NCBI GenBank assembly: GCA_938010435.1
Contig: CALLUS010000005.1
Span: 62,001-126,000 of the forward strand
Direction of reading: 5' to 3'
Source: an uncultured Rhizobiaceae group bacterium
GTDB lineage: Bacteria > Pseudomonadota > Alphaproteobacteria > Rhizobiales > Rhizobiaceae
Length of the DNA: 64,000 nt
A program made the translations under genes and the position numbers. The notes beneath the pieces were generated by a model. That model made no database searches. It worked only from the letters and a program-made list of their open reading frames with translations, and was not told the origin of the DNA. This document shows, one piece after another, positions 57,755 through 64,000 of this stretch; the first letter of the stretch is position 1, and each line of letters opens with the position of its first letter.

Positions 57755-58717
57755 TTAAGCTTTGCTTTCTCTTGCACGAAGTTCGTCGGCACGCTTCAAT
57801 TCATCCGCGTGGTGTTGCGCACTTTGAACCTCAATGAATAGGCGCTTCACCACCGGGAACCGTTCCTTGATCGCCAATTCCAATTCCGTGTTGGTGCGTT
57901 CCACAACGCCCGCGGGAATTTCATCTTCATAATCAACAGACAATGCCAACAACACGTCGTTCGGACCACGGTGCAGTGTTCGAATTTCGTTCAAAGCAAC
58001 GATGGCGGGCTGCGCATGAATGAGCGCTTTGATTTCTTCTACGATTTCAGGCGCTGCAGCTTCGCCGATGAGCAACCCTTTGGTCTCCAGAGCCAGCACA
58101 AGTGCTGTGCCGGCTAGAATGACACCAATCAATATGGATGCAGCTCCATCAAACACAGGCATATCGAACGTGACAGCAATCCAAATGCCGAGCATAGCAA
58201 CCACGAGGCCGAGCATAGCAGCTGTGTCTTCAAACAGCACTGTAAAGACAGTGGGGTCTTTCGATTCTTGTACAGCTTGGAACAAGCTCTTCTTTCCCTT
58301 GGTCGTTGAAAACTCTTTAAACGCGACCCACCACGCAACACCTTCAAAAACCATCGCGAGAGCTAAGATGATATAGTTGATTGTTGGGTCTTCAACAGCG
58401 TGAGGATGAAGGACTTTCTCAACACCGTGATAGATCGAGATACCTGAACCGATCGAAAAAATCAGAATCGCAACGATAAACGCCCAGAAATATATCTCAC
58501 TGGCATAGCCAAAAGGGTGTTTTTCGTCAGCAGGCCGATTTGAACGGGCCATTCCGTAAAGCAGCAACCCCTGATTACCCGTATCCACCACAGAGTGAAT
58601 ACCCTCGGACATCATAGCCGATGATCCCGTGATAAAGGCACCGACGAACTTAGCTATTGCTATAAGCCCGTTACCAATCATTGCGGCATAGATTACTTTT
58701 TTTGAACCGGAGGCCAT
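57755..58717 (-). CDS. Cation diffusion facilitator (CDF) efflux transporter
   Basis: 320 residues, six predicted membrane helices then a cytoplasmic dimerisation domain. Metal-site residues are in MSEGIHSVVDTGNQGLLLYG (His/Asp pair, cut) and near FGYASEIYFWAFIVA and VFDGAASILIG (second Asp pair position partly changed). The HPFGYASE motif is typical of CDF. Likely exports Zn2+, Co2+, Fe2+ or Mn2+ with proton antiport. The subfamily resembles ZnT9-like proteins. It ends eight bases after the VOC gene, convergent. Confidence 0.88.
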   Translation of the reverse strand: MASGSKKVIYAAMIGNGLIAIAKFVGAFITGSSAMMSEGIHSVVDTGNQGLLLYGMARSNRPADEKHPFGYASEIYFWAFIVAILIFSIGSGISIYHGVEKVLHPHAVEDPTINYIILALAMVFEGVAWWVAFKEFSTTKGKKSLFQAVQESKDPTVFTVLFEDTAAMLGLVVAMLGIWIAVTFDMPVFDGAASILIGVILAGTALVLALETKGLLIGEAAAPEIVEEIKALIHAQPAIVALNEIRTLHRGPNDVLLALSVDYEDEIPAGVVERTNTELELAIKERFPVVKRLFIEVQSAQHHADELKRADELRARESKA

Positions 58718-58806
58718 TGATCACCTGTCTTTGAAATGAATTATCACAAACACCGTGCTATGCATTCTTTGATTGAAAATTTCAACATTCACTTATTGCC
58801 CAACAA

Positions 58807-59181
58807 ATGAGATATCCCATGATGAAATCTGCCTTAGCTGCTTTACTACTGTTCGCATCGGCCCAGCCTACACTTGCTGGAGAAGCAGACGTGTTGAACG
58901 TCAAAGTCCAAAAATCTGCAAATGGTACGTACAACTTTAGCGTCACCGTGAAACATGCTGATGCTGGATGGGATCACTATGCCAATAAGTGGGAAGTGGT
59001 CACGCCGGATGGACAAGTGATTGCAACGCGGGTTTTAGCGCACCCGCACGACAACGAACAACCATTCACGCGCTCAAAGAGCGGTGTAAAAGTGCCCGAG
59101 GGTATAACAGAGGTTGTTGTGCGTGCAGGAGACAGCGTTCATGGCTTGGGTGGTAAAGAAATGAAGGTGAAGCTGGATTAA
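58807..59181 (+). CDS. Small secreted protein of unknown function
   Basis: 124 residues if started at ATG 58807, or 120 at ATG 58819; both leave a clean signal peptide ending TLA-GEA. The mature part is mostly beta, with NVKVQKSANGTYNFSVTVKHADAGWDHYANKWEVV (cut), a His-rich stretch AHPHDNEQPF and a KVPEGITEVVVRA strand. It looks like a small immunoglobulin-like periplasmic domain. It is convergent with marC, sharing four bases. I recognise no named family. Confidence 0.72.
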   Translation: MRYPMMKSALAALLLFASAQPTLAGEADVLNVKVQKSANGTYNFSVTVKHADAGWDHYANKWEVVTPDGQVIATRVLAHPHDNEQPFTRSKSGVKVPEGITEVVVRAGDSVHGLGGKEMKVKLD

Positions 59182-59831
59182 CGCGTTCCTGCAAGCGCCA
59201 GCACACCGTCTGCCACAAATTGGATTGAAAGCGCGGCCAGCAATATGCCGAGCAGACGGGTCAGCACAATCTGGCTGGTCTCACCGATATATTTGTTAAG
59301 ACGATCTGCCAGAATAAGAGCCAGATACAGTATCAATCCCACCAAAAGCAAAACACCTATCAAAACGAGGCGGTCCAGAGGCCACAGGAAATCTTCTGCC
59401 AATAATATGGATGCTGAGATTGCGCCCGGACCGGCGATCAGTGGAATGGCCAAAGGGAAGACCGCGATCGATTGTAACTCCTTCTTTGATATGATCCGTT
59501 CTGCGGATTCGCCTTTGCGCTCCACACGCTTTTCAAAAACCATCTCAAAGGCTGTGTAGAACAACAACAAACCACCGGCCACACGGAATGCCGGCATGGA
59601 TATCCCAAGTGCTGTGAGCAAAGAACCACCGATCATCATGAATGCTAATATGATGCCGATTCCGATGAGTGTGCCCCGCAAAGCAACATGACGGCGTTCA
59701 GCACTTGTCATTCCGGCAGTGAGGCCGATGAAGATCGCCAATTGACCGGGAGGATCAATGGTCACAAAGAAGGTCGCAAATGCGTTTAAAAGCGCGTCAA
59801 CTGTAATCACTTTCACCACCTCTAATTGCAA
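59178..59831 (-). CDS. MarC family (UPF0056) membrane protein
   Basis: 217 residues with six predicted membrane helices. FFVTIDPPGQLAIFIGLTAG near the N-terminus, ALRGTLIGIGIILAF, and the central AIPLIAGPGAISASILLA are family segments. MarC proteins are inner-membrane proteins once linked to antibiotic resistance and now of uncertain role, sometimes annotated as amino-acid transporters. A separate transcript, divergent from gyrA. Confidence 0.9.
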   Translation of the reverse strand: MQLEVVKVITVDALLNAFATFFVTIDPPGQLAIFIGLTAGMTSAERRHVALRGTLIGIGIILAFMMIGGSLLTALGISMPAFRVAGGLLLFYTAFEMVFEKRVERKGESAERIISKKELQSIAVFPLAIPLIAGPGAISASILLAEDFLWPLDRLVLIGVLLLVGLILYLALILADRLNKYIGETSQIVLTRLLGILLAALSIQFVADGVLALAGTR

Positions 59832-60088
59832 AATAATGACTTGAGCATAGACCTCAACAATTAAGCGACAAGGCTGTAATCAGGATTGTTAACCGCTAAA
59901 ATATGCGCTTTTCATCCAATACCGCGCACCGATGAAGTTCGATATTTTTTATACCTTGTATCTTATTGATAAATATAGGAAAATATAAGTTCATAACTAT
60001 CTGAAAATTTGAGAATGAATACAAATTCCTGTAGGTTAGCTGCATCCGGTGGAAGTGATTCCTCTGATCTCAAAGCAAGGCGCATTCC

Positions 60089-62989
60089 GTGGCTGACGAC
60101 GAACATCCAAAAGACGAAAACGAATCCGTAAAACCATCTGAATCCGAAGCAAGTGCATCTGCAGATGGTGGTGATGGAAATACGTCCACGGGTGGCTCTG
60201 AAATAGTACCTGCGCCTGAACAGCATGAGACGATTTCGATTGTCGCTGAGATGCAGAAATCCTATCTCGATTATGCGATGAGCGTGATTGTCAGTCGTGC
60301 TTTGCCAGACGTTCGCGACGGATTGAAACCTGTTCACCGTCGTATTCTATATGCGATGCACGAAATGGGGCTGGACAGCTCTAAAGGTTATCGTAAGTCC
60401 GCTGGCGTCATTGGCGAGGTGATGGGTAAATTCCACCCCCACGGCGATGCGTCGATCTATGATGCGTTGGTCCGTATGGCTCAAGATTTCGCAATGCGTG
60501 TTCCACTTGTAGACGGGCAGGGCAACTTTGGCTCCATTGATGGCGATAAGCCCGCTGCTATGCGCTACACAGAATGTAAGCTTGAAAAAGTGGCAAACAT
60601 GCTGCTGGCGGATATCGACAAGGAAACTGTCGATTTTCAAGCAAACTATGATGGTCGCGAACGCGAACCTATGGTTCTACCCGCCCGTTACCCGAACCTT
60701 TTGGTCAATGGGGCAGGTGGTATCGCTGTGGGTATGGCGACCAACATCCCACCTCACAATCTTGGTGAAGTGATTGATGCTTGTTTGGCCATGATCGACA
60801 ATCCAGCCATCACCATGGACGAATTGCTGGAGATCGTGCCCGGACCTGATTTTCCAACTGGCGGCAAAATACTGGGACGTGCCGGCATCCGCTCGGCTTA
60901 TGAAACGGGTCGTGGTTCCGTTATGATGCGTGGCCATGTTGAAATTGAGAAATTTAAAGGGGACCGTGAGGCAATTGTTGTTTCCGAGATACCTTATCAA
61001 GTGAACAAAGCCTCAATGGTTGAGAAGATTGCTGAACTCGTTCGCGACAAACGCGTCGAAGGTATCACCGATATTCGAGACGAAAGTGATCGCCAAGGTT
61101 ATCGTGTCGTTGTAGAACTGCGCCGCGATGCCGTCGCTGATGTGGTTTTGAATCAATTATACCGCTTCACGCCTTTACAGAACTCGTTCGGGTGCAACAT
61201 TGTTGCTTTGAACGGTGGTAAACCAGAACAGATGAATTTGTTCGACCTTCTGCGCGCCTTTGTAAGCTTCCGCGAAGAAGTTGTGACCCGCCGCACCAAA
61301 TTCCTACTCACCAAAGCCCGCACACGCGCGCATGTGTTGGTTGGCTTAGCGATTGCAGTTGCCAATATTGATGAAATCATTGCGTTCATTCGTTCCGCTC
61401 CTGATCCGGCGACAGCCCGTGCTGGCCTGATGGAACGTCGCTGGCCCGCAAAAGATGTGGCACCATTGATCGCATTAATTGATGATCCGCGTCACCGCGT
61501 GAATGAAGATGGAACTTACCTTCTCTCTGAAGAGCAGGCACGTGCGATTCTTGATTTACGCTTGCAACGCTTAACAGCGCTTGGTCGTGATGAAATTGCC
61601 GATGAATTGAATATAATCGGCGAAGAAATCAAAGACTATCTCGATATTTTGTCCTCGCGCGCCCGTGTTTACGACATCGTGAAAGCGGAAATGATCGAAG
61701 TGCGCGACGAGTTCGCAACACCACGCCGCACTGAAATTTTGGACGGCGGTTACGAACACGACGATGAAGACCTGATTGCCCGTGAAGACATGGTCGTGAC
61801 AGTGAGCCATGGCGGCTATATTAAACGCGTTCCACTGGCGACTTATCGTGCGCAGCGCCGCGGCGGCAAAGGCCGTTCTGGCATGAGTACGAAAGACGAG
61901 GATTTCGTCACACGCTTGTTTGTCGTGAACACGCACACGCCAGTGGTGTTCTTCTCGTCCCGTGGCATCGCTTACAAGATGAAAGTCTGGAAACTGCCGC
62001 TGGCAGCCCCACAAGCGCGCGGCAAAGCATTGATAAACCTGCTTCCTTTGGAACAGGGCGAGACAATCACGACCATTATGCCACTCCCAGAGGATGAAGA
62101 TTCTTGGGATACACTAGACGTCATGTTCGCCACTCAAAAAGGCACCGTACGTCGCAACAAACTGTCCGATTTCGTTCAAGTGAACCGAAATGGCAAGATT
62201 GCCATGAAATTGGATGATGATGACGGTATTATCGGTGTGGAAACCTGTTCAAGCACCGATGATGTGTTGTTGACCAGTTCAGCAGGGCAAACTATCCGCT
62301 TCCGCGTCGAAGACGTGCGTGTATTCTCAAGCCGGAACTCTGTGGGTGTCCGCGGCATCAAAATGAGTGGAGACGACTCAGTCATCTCTATGGCAATTAT
62401 GAGTGGTTTTGAAGCCACGCCTGCTGAACGAACCGCTTACCTAAAGCGTGCTTCAGCTGAACGTCGCGCATTGGCGGGCGAAGGTGAAGAAGACGCTGAC
62501 ATTGATGTGGTCAACGACGAAGAAGAGACTTCGGAAACAACCGAACTTGCTGACGACCGTTACACGACCATGTCCGAGTCAGAAGAGTTCATTCTTACTC
62601 TTACTGATCAAGGGTTTGGAAAGCGTTCTTCAAGCTATGATTTCAGAGTGTCCGGCCGCGGCGGCAAAGGCTTAAAAGCGACTGATCAAACCAAGAAGAA
62701 AGAAATTGGTCAGCTGGTTGCAGCATTCCCTGTGGAAGACAATGACCAAATTATGCTGGTCTCAAACGCGGGACAATTGATCCGTGTGCCCGTTGATAAC
62801 ATTCGTTTTGCCAGCCGTGCCAGCAAAGGCGTTCGCGTGTTTAGAACCGCTGATGATGAAGCGGTGGTTTCCGTTGAACGCATTAGCGATGCAGACGACG
62901 ACAGCAATGAAGACGATGTGGAAGCTGTTGAAGTTGAAACGGATGCTGCTGCGGCAACTGAAACTGGTGACGCAGACACCACCGAATAA
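60089..62989 (+). CDS. gyrA: DNA gyrase subunit A
   Basis: 966 residues, longer than E. coli GyrA (875). The start is GTG at 60089. About 45 acidic residues precede [24 protein letters not shown] (cut). The catalytic Tyr is in AMRYTECKL, and the quinolone-determining region [17 protein letters not shown] reads Ser at the first position (susceptible type) and Tyr-Asp at the second. The GyrA-box QRRGGKG is in the C-terminal wrap domain. Extra acidic insertions ([18 protein letters not shown]) and an acidic tail add length, common in alphaproteobacteria. Confidence 0.97.
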   Translation: MADDEHPKDENESVKPSESEASASADGGDGNTSTGGSEIVPAPEQHETISIVAEMQKSYLDYAMSVIVSRALPDVRDGLKPVHRRILYAMHEMGLDSSKGYRKSAGVIGEVMGKFHPHGDASIYDALVRMAQDFAMRVPLVDGQGNFGSIDGDKPAAMRYTECKLEKVANMLLADIDKETVDFQANYDGREREPMVLPARYPNLLVNGAGGIAVGMATNIPPHNLGEVIDACLAMIDNPAITMDELLEIVPGPDFPTGGKILGRAGIRSAYETGRGSVMMRGHVEIEKFKGDREAIVVSEIPYQVNKASMVEKIAELVRDKRVEGITDIRDESDRQGYRVVVELRRDAVADVVLNQLYRFTPLQNSFGCNIVALNGGKPEQMNLFDLLRAFVSFREEVVTRRTKFLLTKARTRAHVLVGLAIAVANIDEIIAFIRSAPDPATARAGLMERRWPAKDVAPLIALIDDPRHRVNEDGTYLLSEEQARAILDLRLQRLTALGRDEIADELNIIGEEIKDYLDILSSRARVYDIVKAEMIEVRDEFATPRRTEILDGGYEHDDEDLIAREDMVVTVSHGGYIKRVPLATYRAQRRGGKGRSGMSTKDEDFVTRLFVVNTHTPVVFFSSRGIAYKMKVWKLPLAAPQARGKALINLLPLEQGETITTIMPLPEDEDSWDTLDVMFATQKGTVRRNKLSDFVQVNRNGKIAMKLDDDDGIIGVETCSSTDDVLLTSSAGQTIRFRVEDVRVFSSRNSVGVRGIKMSGDDSVISMAIMSGFEATPAERTAYLKRASAERRALAGEGEEDADIDVVNDEEETSETTELADDRYTTMSESEEFILTLTDQGFGKRSSSYDFRVSGRGGKGLKATDQTKKKEIGQLVAAFPVEDNDQIMLVSNAGQLIRVPVDNIRFASRASKGVRVFRTADDEAVVSVERISDADDDSNEDDVEAVEVETDAAAATETGDADTTE

Positions 62990-63003
62990 CCTTCAATCAA
63001 AGG

Positions 63004-63132
63004 CTATTTCCAGTTTTGATAAGGATATTGTCCAACTAACTCTTTTTTGGGCTGTTGCGCATTGCGAACAGATATCAAGGCGGCAACCATCATGGAAATC
63101 CCCATGATCAGTGCGAAAATTGTGATTGTCAT
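63004..63132 (-). CDS. Possible 42-residue single-helix membrane protein
   Basis: An ORF of 42 residues on the minus strand: a hydrophobic helix MTITIFALIMGISMMVAALI, then SVRNAQQPKKELVGQYPYQNWK. Start ATG 63130-63132 preceded by GGAAGGAATGCTC, a good ribosome binding site. It ends 14 bases after the convergent gyrA stop. The helix, site and length suit a small membrane protein, but there is no family match in memory and the frame could be chance. Confidence 0.45.
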   Translation of the reverse strand: MTITIFALIMGISMMVAALISVRNAQQPKKELVGQYPYQNWK

Positions 63133-63263
63133 CTGAGCATTCCTTCCTTGTGACCTTAAAAGTTGAATTCGTTGGTGAACTCACTTCAGTTAATCTAAGA
63201 GTAGGGTATCATTTGGAATTGCCTAGTGCATTCGCGCACACATCCGTTCAACTGAGTTAAACA

Positions 63264-63878
63264 ATGTTTGATCAAACGTCATTACTCACCTTCATTTTAG
63301 CAAGCATTGCAATTCTGGTGGTGCCGGGCCCGACAGTCACGGTGATTATCGCAAACAGCCTCAAACATGGAACCCGAGCTGGATTGTTGAACATTGCAGG
63401 AACGCAAGTTGGTTTGGTGATCTTACTTGGATTATTGGCTTTGGGGTTAGAAGCAATCACATCAACATTGGCATGGTTGTTCGACTGGCTGCGCTTGGCA
63501 GGCGCGGCTTACATCATTTGGCTGGGATATAAGTTGCTCACGTCTGACGGGCGGCTCGAAGCATCAGCCAGCACGTCAACGGGTGATGGATCGTATTTCT
63601 GGCAAGGATTTGTCGTTATATTGTCCAACCCGAAGATCCTTGTTTTCTTTGGTGCTTTTTTACCTCAGTTTATAACGACTGGTACGAATACGGCTTATCA
63701 AACCATGGTTCTTGGATTGGTTTTCATGGCATTAACAACCATTTTAGACAGTCTTTACGCAATCGCGGCAGGAAAAGCAGGATCATTGTTGACCCAAAGG
63801 AACGTTCGCAACGTTGAAGTCGCCGGTGGATCACTCATGGTTGCCGGTGGTCTATGGCTGGCACTTAGCCGAAATTGA
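63264..63878 (+). CDS. LysE/RhtB family exporter
   Basis: 204 residues, six hydrophobic segments. The amino-acid exporter signature is present: VVPGPTVTVIIANSLKHGTRAGLLNIAGTQVG (cut), then LAGAAYIIWLGYKLL and FVVILSNPKILVFFGAFLPQF. Family members export amino acids or homoserine lactones; the substrate cannot be inferred. It lies between gyrA and coaD, which are closer neighbours in many relatives. Confidence 0.9.
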   Translation: MFDQTSLLTFILASIAILVVPGPTVTVIIANSLKHGTRAGLLNIAGTQVGLVILLGLLALGLEAITSTLAWLFDWLRLAGAAYIIWLGYKLLTSDGRLEASASTSTGDGSYFWQGFVVILSNPKILVFFGAFLPQFITTGTNTAYQTMVLGLVFMALTTILDSLYAIAAGKAGSLLTQRNVRNVEVAGGSLMVAGGLWLALSRN

Positions 63879-63929
63879 GAGCCACACCAAACATTGCCAT
63901 AAAGCCAAGAAACACCTAACTGGTATTTA

Positions 63930-64000
63930 TGAAAAAGATTGCACTTTACCCCGGTTCATTTGACCCGTTCACCAATGGCCATTTAGACATTTTGCTGCAG
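63930..64000 (+). CDS. coaD: Phosphopantetheine adenylyltransferase, 3'-truncated by window edge
   Basis: The first 23 codons are visible from ATG 63930: KKIALYPGSFDPFTNGHLDI, the nucleotidyltransferase T/HxGH motif region typical of CoaD. This enzyme makes dephospho-CoA in coenzyme A synthesis. The frame runs off the window. gyrA followed by coaD is a known order in Hyphomicrobiales. Confidence 0.88.

Noticed and set aside
59707-59716. GTCATTCCGG as a further REP copy
   Set aside because: It lies inside the marC coding sequence with no palindromic partner nearby; a chance match.

Overview
The window is a gene-dense stretch of an alphaproteobacterial chromosome, most likely from the order Hyphomicrobiales (Rhizobiales), probably a free-living aerobe. 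Evidence: the dusB-ntrB-ntrC-ntrY-ntrX-trkA-hfq order, a fused ispDF, the ppiD-trpD-trpC-moaC-moeA-lexA / comEC / gltX / gltA neighbourhood, two SOS boxes of the alphaproteobacterial GTTC-N7-GTTC type, an Irr-type iron-control element before the suf operon, and a RIME-like palindromic repeat. Nearly everything is core housekeeping. I see no prophage, IS element, CRISPR array, rRNA or tRNA. No gap between genes exceeds about 300 bases.

Layout. 1-2.3 kb: 3' part of anmK, then a TSUP permease and an alpha/beta hydrolase on the minus strand. 2.4-12.3 kb: iron-sulfur operon (NifS/IscS-type desulfurase, sufB, two small membrane proteins, a GIY-YIG gene flanked by REP-like palindromes, sufC, sufD, sufS, sufT, sufA), followed by a GlsB-like membrane protein, lipA and a COQ10-like gene. 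12.3-14 kb: cinA domain and ispDF (minus). 14-24.6 kb: dusB, NtrBC and NtrYX two-component systems, TrkA-TrkH potassium uptake and hfq. 24.6-28.9 kb: Mla-type lipid transport operon. 29-32 kb: gltA and gltX (minus). 32-41 kb: comEC, then lexA, moeA, moaC, trpC, trpD and ppiD (minus). 40.9-50 kb: tpiA, secG, pyrG, a DUF815 ATPase, yajC-secDF, an Mth938-like gene and an NDUFAF6-like gene. 50-60 kb: trmFO, a secreted Cys/His/Asp protein, a DUF1127 gene with a three-hairpin RNA downstream, uvrA/ssb, tenA, a VOC protein, a CDF exporter and marC. 60-64 kb: gyrA, a tiny membrane ORF, a LysE exporter and the start of coaD.

How parts work together. The suf operon makes Fe-S clusters and lies beside lipA, an enzyme that consumes them. 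YajC-SecDF and SecG serve Sec protein export. lexA and the divergent uvrA/ssb pair each carry a GTTC-N7-GTTC box and form the visible SOS regulon. MlaE-F-D plus an auxiliary lipoprotein form one retrograde phospholipid transporter.

The most striking non-coding signal is at 52.37-52.64 kb on the minus strand. A 48-residue DUF1127 gene is followed 11 bases after its stop by three consecutive hairpins, each showing a CCUCC-type anti-Shine-Dalgarno loop. This is the architecture of the alphaproteobacterial cuckoo / CcsR small RNAs. Other unexplained structure includes the REP-GIY-YIG unit inside the suf operon and several perfect palindromes in promoter regions.
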